Assembly: GCF_014529535.1 (NCBI RefSeq)
Contig: NW_023503332.1
Location: forward strand, 62,001 to 126,000
Length of the DNA: 64,000 nucleotides
DNA from: Bradysia coprophila
Lineage: Eukaryota > Arthropoda > Insecta > Diptera > Sciaridae
Direction: 5' to 3'
This document shows, piece after piece, positions 21,564-33,401 of the stretch (its first letter is position 1; each line of letters opens with the position of its first letter). A program made the translations under genes and the position numbers. Below the pieces are notes generated by a model. It was not told where the DNA came from. It worked only from the letters and a program-made list of their open reading frames with translations, and made no database searches.

Positions 21564-24500
21564 ATGGGTACTATAGCATCTGTGCTGCAATGGACGTGTA
21601 AAAATTGCAATTCAATCAATCCAACCGAGTGTCTAAAATGTTTGCAATGTGGAAATGTTCGACGAATTTTGGAAACCACGGACAGTGGTGGTGGCAACAC
21701 AAATGAAACGTCAAAATGTGACAGTTTTTCTGGTTCCAAACATAAAACACTGCCAGGATATGTAGAAATTAGCTCAAACGGGTAACAATTATTTTATTTG
21801 TTTGTACCATTTTTATCGAGTCAGAAATGATGGATTGGTCGGATTCGCTCAGAATTGAATCGATCGATAAAAATGAGCACTTTGTGTCCGTGTATGTAAA
21901 TCAAACACATTCCATCAAAGTCATCGTTGATGGTCTCTTTGAATTTACATACAAGAAAAATCAATTATTTTTGATGACATGTTGCTTGAAGTTGTTGTAT
22001 CCGAATTTCATTCAACCGAATTGAAATCCAAGGGTATTAATAACGCACAGAGGTGAATGTGAAACTTAGAACCAATTTAATTGTTGCTGTCTTAGCACAC
22101 ATTTTTGCCTTTTTTTACCAGATCCTGTTCGAATTAGTTACTGAACGACCTGCTTTTTAATTTTTTCAATAAATCAAGAGATTTAGGCAACATCGACTAA
22201 CGTTAGAAAATTGCCGCAATTCTGAGGTATCTAAATGACATTTTTTTGTGACAATTTTGATGTTAACCTGTCCGTCAACAGAAATATTTTTTAGAGCAAA
22301 AGTCGTTGAAAAAAAAATCAGAAATGTACCAATCGGCTACAATAAAATGTTGTGACCTGAATTGAATTGTCTTCAAGAATTCTTTTTTGAAATTTATTCA
22401 TTGATAACAAACGACACTCTTAAAAATCCACCATGTCTGACCGTGAATCACTTATGTGTGTGTGCGTGTGTGTGTCACCGTTTATTTACCACGATCATGA
22501 CTTGGTTTATTTAAAACGAAAATAAACAATTTCTTCTCCGCAGAACCGAATCAAAACGAATATACAAAACTTTGCTTCGTAGCTGTTTAAAACACAAACC
22601 AACCGACAATATAAAAAACTTCTTTGAACCAAACAAACACGAGCATCTGTTTCGGTCCCAAAGTACACCCAGTCTTCGTCGCTTTTGGGTATGCTTATCA
22701 TGCGGTCTAGCAAATAATAGCGTCACATGGCATTGTTTGAATTGTGACTGTGTCAGTTTCTTGGCGCCGATCTACAAAGAAACGCTTAAACGCAACACCG
22801 TCGAATCACCAATCGAACAAGAACAACAGATCCAATCATCGGCGACCGGCAATGTAGCCCAACAGAAATCATCGAAATTGCGACAATTTAGCATGGATTC
22901 TGGTGGTCCATCGTCGCAACAACAGCAACAACAACGTAAGTGTCAACTGTGCTCGTACAAATCGAATGCTGGCAATGACTCGACAATTTGTCGACATCAG
23001 ACCCGAACGAAATATCTACGATTTCCTATGATTGGTGCCTCCCGAATCGGACCCGAACAAAAGTCATTCGATGAAGCTAGGTACTATGCAAACGACGGTT
23101 TATATTACTCGAATCGTAAGATCAACAAGTCTCTGTCAAGTATAACGGACTCATTTGGTGGTAACGTGTTCGGCGAACGAGTATTTACATCGAAAAATCG
23201 GCCAACCACATTGGTGGTCAATGAAAATACAACCAGGCGTACAACCAGCAAAGGAACAGTCGAATCATATTCCAGACAATTATCGGTGCCAAATACAACG
23301 TCTGAGTTGTCTCATTTCAACGATTTTTCCACACCGGAACAGCGATCATCGAACGCGGTACACACCAGCATTTCATGCGATATATGCGGTGTGTGCAATC
23401 AAAATCGATGCCAAGCTGTACCGTCGAATTGTGACAGCAGTCGTTTTACGGTGACCACTCTATCTAGAAGTGGTACATTGACTTTAGGTAATAAGTTTCA
23501 AACATTGCCAAGGAACGGCGGTGTATTCATTGCCGTCAAGGATTGGTCCAATTTGCCGTCGGCCAACTACAGTGGACCACAAGTGGCAACCATGCAAGAC
23601 AATTATTATGAAATATTAAAAAATCCCAACAACAATCAGCCATACGAAAATCATTCAATCATCGCCGCGAAGGACAAGGAACAAACCGAACCGATCTATG
23701 CTGTGGTCAATAAAATGAACAAAACGAAAAACAAATTGCAGCAGCAACAGTCCGAACCGAAATTCAGCTACGCTGGCACCCAGCAAATGGTGGGTGTTGG
23801 CAATAAATCGGATTCGGCTTTGTATGCCAGTATTGCGGCTGTGAACAACAATCGATTGCCTAACTTAGACAATAACGGCAGTAATTGCAACATAAAGACG
23901 TCACACATTACCATTACCAGTAGTGACGATCAAGCTGGTTCGGATACATCTGAAATATATGCTAAAGTGTGGAAGGGGCCACGCAAATCGCTGGATTCGC
24001 AAAAAATGTACGTTTTTTGTGTGTTTTGATATGTTTTGCCTTTTTCGTTTTTCTACATTACCGTTCATTGTTTGACGGTACACTGTTGCATTACGAGCCG
24101 TTGGTTTGTTATTTTTTTGTTGTTGTTGCACTTTATTGGTTCGCTGCTTGGCATTTTCACTTTTATTTCCATCAACAGCCCTTCTTAAGTTGCGATGTGT
24201 GGACATAGAACACGAAACCTTTTTTTTCGTTTCTTTAATTGATAGTGACGCTGAATGATCTGACTGTAGCGGGACCGTCGAAATGAATCTAATTTGAATT
24301 GTTCTTTGCAGCACCCAACCGCAGTCACGAATTTCGACAAACATTACACCACCGCCAGTAACGCCTCCCAGAATGTGGACATGCACCAAATGCTCGTACG
24401 CTTACAATCCATTGTGGGTGGACCTATGTGATATATGCGAAAGTCGACGAACACCACCGTCATTAACCCAACCAAGTCTGATAACTGTAACGAAAGATGA

Positions 24501-27500
24501 AGCTAGTCAACAGCCAGGAACTGGTAATTTTTGTCGATTTTGATTTGTCGAAAAAATTTTCTTTTCCAAAATTCGAATTCGACAGATCTACGAGCTGACA
24601 ACAAAATATCCAATTCGAAAGAGAAATTTCAATCGTCTCGATCGTCGCAAATTTTCGACGAAGTGCCGCAAATAGTCGAGGTGCCAATGGCCTCGTTCGA
24701 ACAGGATCTGGACGATGAGGTGGAATTTGTTGAAGAAATTTCGGCACCGGGCGAAGAATGGACGTGCAAAAAGTGTACCCTAGTCAATTCACATCGGGTC
24801 AAGGCATGCGTCGTTTGTGGCGGTTCGAAATTGAGATCAATTTCGGCGGTTGAAGATATGACACTTCGAAAGGGTGAATTCTGGTCGTGCACTCAGTGCA
24901 CATTGAAGAATTCATTGTCGACAAATACATGCATTGCATGCAAAGCGGTTCGACAGATTCCCGTCATATCGGGTCAACAGACCAATTTTCGGCCATACAC
25001 ATCTTCACCTGCCCAGCCGAGTACGAAATCGGTGACACCATCTTATCATCATAATCGACAAATTCTCGCGCAATTGTCATCCAACTCATCGTCTTCATCG
25101 TCGTCTTCAACTCCTTCTGTTACGCTAGCCCCGCCAACACATCGGGTTTCACGCAGTCCATCGCCACGACACGACCGCAATTCATCGGGAGCGATTCCTA
25201 AGGTATTTATCCGGAATGTTGTGAGTGGCTGAGCGGATGTCTTTAATGGATTTTCTGTCTCCGTTTAACAGAGGCACAGCACAGGAGCTGTTCTGGCAAA
25301 ATCGCAAAATGTAGCCAATCGACACAGCAGTACTGGTTCAGCAATCAAGACATGGCAGTGTCCGGCGTGCACTTACGAAAATTCGTCGGCCAGTGTCGTC
25401 TGTGATATTTGTCAAAGTCCTCGTGGCTTAGCCAATACTAAATCGAATGAAATATCAACTCCGCCGGCAACAAATGTACTGGACATGAACCGACAAGAGA
25501 GCAAATTGATGGAGAATCTGCGTAAAATTGAAGAAAGCGAAGCTCGAACGAAATGGGAGAACATAATTCAGTATTGCAGAGAAGTAAGTCGTCTGTGTAG
25601 GTCAAACATTCAAGCCTTACGTTGTAACAATTAATTTCTGTATCTCCGAAGAATAACCAACTGTTCGTGGATGATTCATTTCCACCGGCACCACGCAGTC
25701 TTTATTACAATCCACATTCGAATTCCGAGAGCAATCCAGTTGTTCAATGGCGTCGACCACATGAAATCAATTGTGACGGAGGTGCCTTTCCTCCATGGGC
25801 TGTATTTCGGACACCGTTGCCGTCGGATATATGTCAAGGTGTCCTAGGAAACTGTTGGCTGTTAAGTGCACTGGCTGTGTTGGCTGAACGGGAGGATTTA
25901 GTCAAAGAGGTGTTGGTGACTAAAGAGATTTGCCCGCAGGGTGCATATCAAGTAAGACTGTGCAAAGACGGCAAATGGACGACTGTGCTAGTAGATGATC
26001 TACTGCCGTGTGATAAACGTGGTCATTTGGTCTATTCGCAAGCAAAACGCAAACAATTGTGGGTGCCACTAATTGAGAAGGCGGTTGCAAAGATTCATGG
26101 TTGCTATGAGGCATTGGTGTCAGGCAGAGCCATTGAGGGTAAAAGCAACGCAACGATTTCCGAAATTGTTGCTGCAGTTGCCTACAATCTTCGATCTGTT
26201 TTCTCTTGCAGGTCTTGCTACACTTACCGGTGCACCGTGCGAAAGTATTCCGCTGCAACCGAGCTCACTTCCAATGCCTAGCGAAGATGAATTGGACAAA
26301 GATTTGATTTGGGCTCAGTTGCTCAGTTCTAGATGCGTGAAATTTCTAATGGGAGCCAGTTGTGGCGGCGGAAATATGAAAGTGGACGAGGATGAATACC
26401 AGAGAAAAGGACTTCGTCCTCGTCATGCATACTCGGTGCTAGATGTTCGTGATATTCATGGCCATCGTTTGTTAAAATTACGCAATCCTTGGGGTCATTA
26501 TTCGTGGCGCGGAGACTGGTCAGACGACTCCGAACAATGGACCGATGAGTTGAGAGAAACTTTGATGCCACATGGAGCCTCAGAAGGCGTGTTCTGGATT
26601 TCCTTCGAAGATGTGCTAAAGTAAAGACCGATGAACGGCCGTCATTTAACGGTCGTGGCGTTAAAACGACTCTTTGTCCATTTTCAGATACTTCGATTGC
26701 ATTGACATTTGCAAAGTACGGAGTGGTTGGAATGAAGTCCGATTACAAGGAACACTGCAGCCGTTGTGCACATTGTCGTGCGTCTTACTAACTGTTTTGG
26801 AACCGACCGAAGCTGAATTCACTTTATTCCAAGAAGGACAAAGAAATTCAGAGAAATCCCAACGCTCACAGCTGGACTTATGTGTGGTTATATTTCGCAC
26901 CAGATCTCCGGCTAATCCAGAAGTCGGTCGATTGGTGGAACACAGCAAACGGCAAGTAAGTTTCGAACGGTAACTCAAGGCAATGTGATGCATTCTGACT
27001 CTAAAACCGATTCGATTTAGGTGCGTGGTTTCGTCGGCTGTCACAAAATGCTGGAACGTGATTTATATTTGCTGGTCTGTTTAGCCTTCAATCATTGGCA
27101 CACCGGCATCGACGATCCACAATTGTATCCGCAATGTGTGCTAGCCATACACAGTTCAAAACGGTTGCTGGTCGAGCAAATTCATCCACCGCCATTTTTG
27201 CTGGCTGATGCCATCATTAGCTTAACGTTAACCAAAGGACAACGTCACGAAGGTAGAGAGGGTATGACGGCGTACTACTTGACAAAGGTAATCAGAAGGT
27301 TTGAAATGGATCCGGAGGTGGTCATGATTTTGATTTGGATTGTATTCGATAGGGTTGGGCCGGTTTGGTTGTAATGGTCGAAAATCGGCATGAGAACAAA
27401 TGGATTCACGTGAAATGTGATTGTCAAGAGAGTTATAATGTTGTATCCACACGAGGAGAATTGAAGACTGTTGATTCTGTGCCTCCATTGCAAAGGTAAG

Positions 27501-27745
27501 TCCGTTGAGAGCGTTGATTTTCGTTTTGATCAGTTGTTAATTCTCTCGCCTACACATACGACAACAGACAGGTCATTATTGTATTAACACAACTTGAGGG
27601 TAGCGGAGGCTTTAGCATAGCCCATAGATTAACGCATAGATTGGCAAATTCACGTGGTCTACACGATTGGGGACCAGCGGGTGCAACACACTGTCCAGCA
27701 ATTGATACAGTACATGGTTTGCATGCACCGCGATTGATAACATGA
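21564..27745 (+). CDS. sol: Small optic lobes-type calpain (calpain-D), 11 exons
   Basis: Exons 21564-21781, 22544-24007, 24312-24523, 24586-25202, 25272-25583, 25652-26138, 26212-26620, 26688-26955, 27021-27287, 27353-27495 and 27568-27745 join in frame into 1524 residues. Six RanBP2-type zinc fingers occur (for example [55 protein letters not shown]) with Gln/Ser-rich linkers between. A calpain cysteine protease domain follows with C1009 ([10 protein letters not shown]), H1175 (RPRHAYSV) and N1195 (LRNPWG), all present. The C-terminal SOL domain ends GLHAPRLIT, as in fly SOL. The family is a non-classical calpain without EF hands; in Drosophila it is needed for optic lobe development and the fingers bind ubiquitin-type or other partners. 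AATAAA lies at 27754, nine bases past the stop. It may also have upstream non-coding exons. Confidence 0.95.
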
Positions 27746-28852
27746 ACGGCAATAATAAATTTACGAATTTTTTTTTTGGTTTTGTGGTTATGGTGGATAT
27801 GGTTGGTAAAATATAAATGCATAACGTCGGCGCATGTAAATAACATTCAACTTTGTGTAGATAAAGACCAAAAAAGAAGAAAAACGAAATTTACGGAAAA
27901 ATGAAATGAAAAAAAAGGAAACCAAAGATTTATGAACATTTTATCCCATTACTCACCATGTTGTGTTAAAAAACGATTTTTTTTTTGTTTGTTGTTTGGA
28001 ATTATGAATTTAGTGATGTTTGTGATGACGTGAGAAATGAATGGCTGAACTGATGGAAATCATAAAAGGAATATTTGTGGGAAGAAACGGAGTGTCAGAG
28101 AATTTTCTTTTATTTTTAATTAAATAGACATTTTATGGACACACGCATTATTATACACGTGCATTAAACACACACACACACATCTAGTAGATAATTCTAA
28201 ATTATTTTATTTTTCAAGAAATGAAGAAGAAAGGAAAATATGAAAAATCAAATCAATGTAAAATTTTGTGATTGTATTCGTAGTAACTTAACATTCATTG
28301 GGCGATTCTCCATATTGTGGTTTGTAATGTAACGGAATGAAATTCCAACTAAAAAGTATTATCGTTTCGTCGTGGACATTTTATATAACAAAGAGAGAGA
28401 GAGAGAGTCATGGTTAAGTGTCCACAGAAAGTACTCCGTGAGAGAGCCTTGAGAGGGCAAACTGTCAAATAAACAAAGAGAAAATTGAGGAAACTAAGCA
28501 TTAAGCATAAAGAGCCGAAAAAAGGTTTACGGGCGAGCCTTCGTTCATTTTCCCATCAATTAAATTTTATTTGATCGATTCCATCGACTAACATTTTCCG
28601 TTGATGGAACCAAATTTTGTATGTAATTCCGATTTTTATTCGAGTAAGACGAGTCTGAGCGGCGTAAAATAGGCCCTGGTATTATTTGGTAGTCAATTTA
28701 TGGAATTTTTCGGAATCAATCGTCAAATAATTGCTCTTTTTGCCAATATTTTTGGTTTATATTTTCTTAGGTATTGTTATCAACCAGGTTTTATAACTCG
28801 TGTTGAAAAAATGGATTTTTGTTATTTTTGAGGCAATAATTGATGAAGATAG
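27746..28852. other. sol 3' flank, simple repeats
   Basis: AT-rich 3' UTR and spacer with short CA (about 28171) and GA (about 28390) tracts. No gene seen up to the start of the duplicated block. Confidence 0.5.
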
Positions 28853-29335
28853 GTTGATTCCTCCGTTAAAAGATGAAAAAAAAAATCAATTTTCCATTGA
28901 TCGAAATGCACCGCCGAATTAACCGACCATGGAAGGTAGGTTTATTCAGCGCTGTTTCACACTGACATTCAATGTCGTCCACCTGAAGTTTATTTTCGCG
29001 GTTCACAAGTGACTTCGGAATTAAGCGTATATCGGTGGGTTTTGAAATTAAGGCTAATCTTGTGTGAAATAGATGTTCAATGTCTTTAATTTTCACCAAG
29101 CAATCTGACGAAACTTCCTATTAAAAAATCTTAAATTTGCGAACAACCTGCGACAATGTGTTAAAAACCGAAATCAAAACCCACTACAAACACTTGGCGA
29201 TCCACTTGTCAACGTCGGACAATAACATGAACAAATTCATTAGTCTATTGAAAAACTATTTACTGTTCCGTAGTTCTGAGATCAGACGCTATACACTGAC
29301 ATTTTATTTGACTAAAATCCGTTAAATAAAAATTT

Positions 29336-29658
29336 AATTGAGCTACAAACAATTTTTTTTTTTATTTTTTATCGATTGAGAACCTAATTATAAGACACTT
29401 TGTCTCGTATCATATGCCAAAAAAAGTTAAAACTTTTTTTATAAATCATTTTGAAAGTCACTAAAAACACGAAAATTCGAATAGAAATACAGTATGTCAT
29501 CAAAAATTTTTGTATTTCGATTCGAATTTTCGTGTTTTCAGTGACTTTCAAAATGATTTATAAAAAAAGTTTTAACTTTTTTTGGCATATGATACGAGAC
29601 AAAGTGTCTTATAATTAGGTTCTCAATCGATAAAAAAAAAATTGTTTGTAACTCAATT
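29336..29658. mobile_element. Foldback MITE, about 150-bp arms
   Basis: Left end AATTGAGCTACAAACAATTT is mirrored by a right end finishing AAATTGTTTGTAACTCAATT. The arms match almost base for base through to the centre (about 29490-29515), so the RNA would fold as one hairpin. The second copy is at 39053-39380. No target duplication could be fixed. Confidence 0.82.
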
Positions 29659-29887
29659 CTCTTTTGATTGACTCCGGGCTTATTGCAACGACATCTATTG
29701 GCGTAATAGCGAAGCATTTTTCTGTGGATAGAGTAGAAAAGGATGTGGATAATATCCATTGAATCGCTCAAATTTTAATGTCTTGACCATCAAGCATTGC
29801 GTCGCAGTTTTTAAAAGAGTTGTTGATTTAAAAGACGTCTGTATCTCTACAGACAACGCCTTGAGGGAAAACATTCTTGCTTTTCTT

Positions 29888-30247
29888 AAGAGCAATGAAC
29901 CCTTTGTAAATTAGTAGCCTACATTTCGGCGGAAATATATTCGTTTTTTGATGATTTCTCTGCACCAAATTTTTCTTTGAAAAAGTAAGACCATAAAAGC
30001 ATGCAAAAAATGTATTACTTTTAAAGGGAAAATTGAGAAAATCTTAAAAGATTGTGTAAATTTATGTAATCTACACAGGTTTCTCCAAGTGTGTTAAGAT
30101 ATGACTCACAAACCAATTTTTCTTTTAAAAGTAACATACTTTTGCGGTCCTACTTTTTCAAAAAAAAAAAAAGATTTTGGTTCAGAGAAATCATCAAAAA
30201 ACGAATATTTTTCGGCCTACAATTTTGCAAAGGGCCCATTGCTCTTA
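29888..30247. mobile_element. Imperfect foldback element
   Basis: Left end TAAGAGCAATGAACCCTTTG is mirrored by CAAAGGGCCCATTGCTCTTA at the right, with shared inner blocks such as ATTCGTTTTTTGATGATTTC. The arms are more diverged than in the neighbouring MITE. The duplicate lies at about 39681-40040. Confidence 0.7.
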
Positions 30248-33077
30248 AATTTCGTGCAATTCATGAAAATCGATTCGGGAACTTTTGGGAATTAATTCCC
30301 AAATAACAGGCCATGAACGACACATTTAAATGGGAAACTCGAATCTAAGATAACGTTCTAGTCTAGTACAACCATCGCCGATTTTTTTTTATTCGAATTA
30401 AAATTACAGATAACATCTGAGCAAAATAATGTAGAACACAGCTGTGTGATTTATCAATGAGTTGCGGTGTTTTCTTTATAGCATCGGTGTTTTGTTTTAT
30501 GAAAATGTTGAGGGTAGTTTTGCAGGTAGGTGAGAGTCTGGTAGTTAAAAGTCAATGTACAAATGCACACCCCCATCGAAAGTGTTTTTTTTTAAGTGTT
30601 ATGATGACCCGTTACATAGAGATTAAAGTTAGGAAATTAAGTTCCAAACAAAACATTTTTATATTTTATTTCGATTCCGAACGTTATTTGAAGTATTTCT
30701 GCATTATATCATGCATCGAAATTTTGCATAAATAATTTTTAATTCAGTAAAGTACGTGAAAAATTAAGAAAATAAGCGAAGTCAGAAACCTTCTTCAACA
30801 TGCGTGCATAGCGCGCCATCTTTTTATTCAGTCGAAATTGCGAAAATTTACATGTGAAAGAATCGGGATATTTAGCAAAGATATAAACAAAATGTCCTTC
30901 TTCATTTGGCAAATGACCCTTCTCCATCGGGTTGTACATGTTATGAACACAAAATCAGCTTTATAAAAAAAACTAAAAACATTTTTGTTATACTCTAGAA
31001 TGATTTTTTGCTCATAATAACGCTCTAAATCGAAATAAAATCGTTGTTTAGAACTCAATTGCGAAATTTTTAAATTTACTTGCATCACTTCACAAGGGGA
31101 CATACAAAAATAACGTCCGTAATTCAGCGTTGCCATAAATTTTTAACATATTTATTCCATTTATGTATTTCGGAGGTGTTAAATGTATAATCGACCCTCC
31201 AAATACCCCATTAAAATAGGTTGTATACAGCAAAATTTAACTGACTAAAATGCATACTTTTTGAGTTCCAACTTTTTTGGCAACACTGAATTGCGGACGT
31301 CGATTTTGTAATATATTCCAAACAATTGTACAATGCAACAGAATAAAGTTTTTGGTTTTTTCCTGGATTGTTTTTTTTTAATAGTCAAGACCCAAGGGTC
31401 GGAATTTGTTTTTTCTTTTAGTTTTATTATTACTGCCTAATGAAAGTGAACGACGGTACCTCGTAACAAATAAAAACTCAAAATTTATCAAAGACTCATT
31501 CTTAAAACAATTTTTGATTGAACGAAAAATACTCCAAAGATCTGAGTTGGCGACCGGTTGCCGAAATGTCCGTAAAATTAATCATCACACTAACAAATCT
31601 CCACAAAGAAAGGTTCTCTCTACGATGAGACTGTGGTTCACGTCCAGCATCAGAAATTTACTCCACATCTTCTTCTATCTTGTACAACAGTTGTTGCATT
31701 CCAACAGTTCCATTTCTTTCAGAATTTTAGCAAGCGAAAAACAGAAAATCTCGTTAATCTTTCTAAATTGTTTCATGTGTACAGGGGCCATAATTATCAA
31801 AATCTACCGGAAATTTACCGACACAACTTTTCGGTAAATTTTTGGGAGATTTAGGTAAATTTCGATAATTTTCAGTAATTTCGGTACACGAAATTACCAA
31901 TTAGCCGCAGTATCAACATTTTGTTTGGCTTGTATTACGGACTCGACAGCTTCGTGGTCGTTAGCCTTCAGAATTCTTTTTTTTAAATTTCGTTGCTCAA
32001 ATATCTTATTCTAGTGTGGAAAGCGTCAATGTTCAGTTTCAAAAAAGTGTGAGAATTACTTATTTATCTGTTGCATAAATGATAGCTTGTTGTGGAATTA
32101 ATTCTACCACATAAAAAGGAAGAAAAAAAAGTTTCTCGATTTTAAGCTTCACTTAAACGAACTTAGAATGTGGACGGTTGCAGTAATTACACTAAAAAAT
32201 TAACGATCAAACAAATCGATAAAAACGTTGTGACCGACTTGTGTTTAACGAAAAAAAAGAACGATGAAGAAAACATAGGAAGAAGAAAACTAAAGGAAAA
32301 ATCAAGTATAATTGACGTATTTTTGCAATATATCGTTTAGTAACAATAATTGTGATAAAATTTGGGATTAAATACATTCGAAAGATAAAGAAGACGGAGG
32401 AAGAGAGGAAGTATTGGTCTTACAATAAAAGGAGAAAAATATAATTAACACAAACAAAACAAACAAAGAAAATTCTAAGGGTGAATTAATTGTAAACGTA
32501 CATATGTAACATTTTAGTAATTAATATAAAACTTATATAGCAGACAAATTGTTAATTTAATTTTATTTTGGAAAACAAAAAAATTAGAATTATCGAATCT
32601 TTAATGTGCTATACAATACGGATTATTCCAATTTGAAAATTTATCGACGTTTGTGTTTTACATTTGTATATTCTAATTTGCTCTTGCCGTTGTCGTTTTG
32701 GTTTAATCTGTTCACATATTCTTCGCAAAAATGCTGCAGATGCAATAAAAAAAGGAACAAGTGCAGTTACGTGCATTATTTTTACTTCCTGCATCATGAC
32801 ATGCGAACATTACTTTTTTTACGCATTGACTTAGCTGATGGGAAATAAGGCGATTGTCAGGCCTGCCAGACTTAGGCCTTACCTTATTAACGAATTTAGA
32901 AAAGGTCCCATATGAAACAATGATTACATGTCGAAACAGATGAAAAACGAGAGCATGGAAGAAATGTTGGTAAGCAAGACGTGATATTGAATTACTAGGT
33001 CCAACCTGTTGGGTGGATCAGGTCCCTTGACTGTCTGAACTTTTCAATAATTTTTGTATTGGTAATGTACAAAAACA

Positions 33078-33271
33078 TAATGGGCGACTGAAGTTTTGAC
33101 AAATTATTTTTAATCGACGTAAAACATTATTCTAAGCAAACAATTGTTCTACGGCATGCCTCTAAAATGCACCGATTTTTTTATAAACCTAATTGCAAAA
33201 ATTAATTTTACCCTAAACGGACAGCCGTTTTACGTCGATTAAAAATAACTTGTCAAAACTTCAGTCCATTA
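33078..33271. mobile_element. Small MITE, about 45-bp inverted ends
   Basis: Ends TAATGG...GACTGAAGTTTTGACA and TGTCAAAACTTCAGTCCATTA are inverted copies, and ATTTTTAATCGACGTAAAAC is mirrored inside. The duplicate is at 42414-42607. Non-coding. Confidence 0.75.
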
Positions 33272-33401
33272 GAAGAAGAACTGCTAGAGCGGACTTAGTT
33301 TCACTGACAATGGCTTCGCTTCGCTACTAAATAGATACAAAAATTCGATTAGCAACAACAACTAGAGCGTTCGATTTACATAATCTATTTTGGAACGGAA
33401 C

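Noticed and set aside
28866-29099. 77-codon minus-strand frame repeated in both duplicates
   Set aside because: No recognisable domain; its repetition is explained by the duplication.
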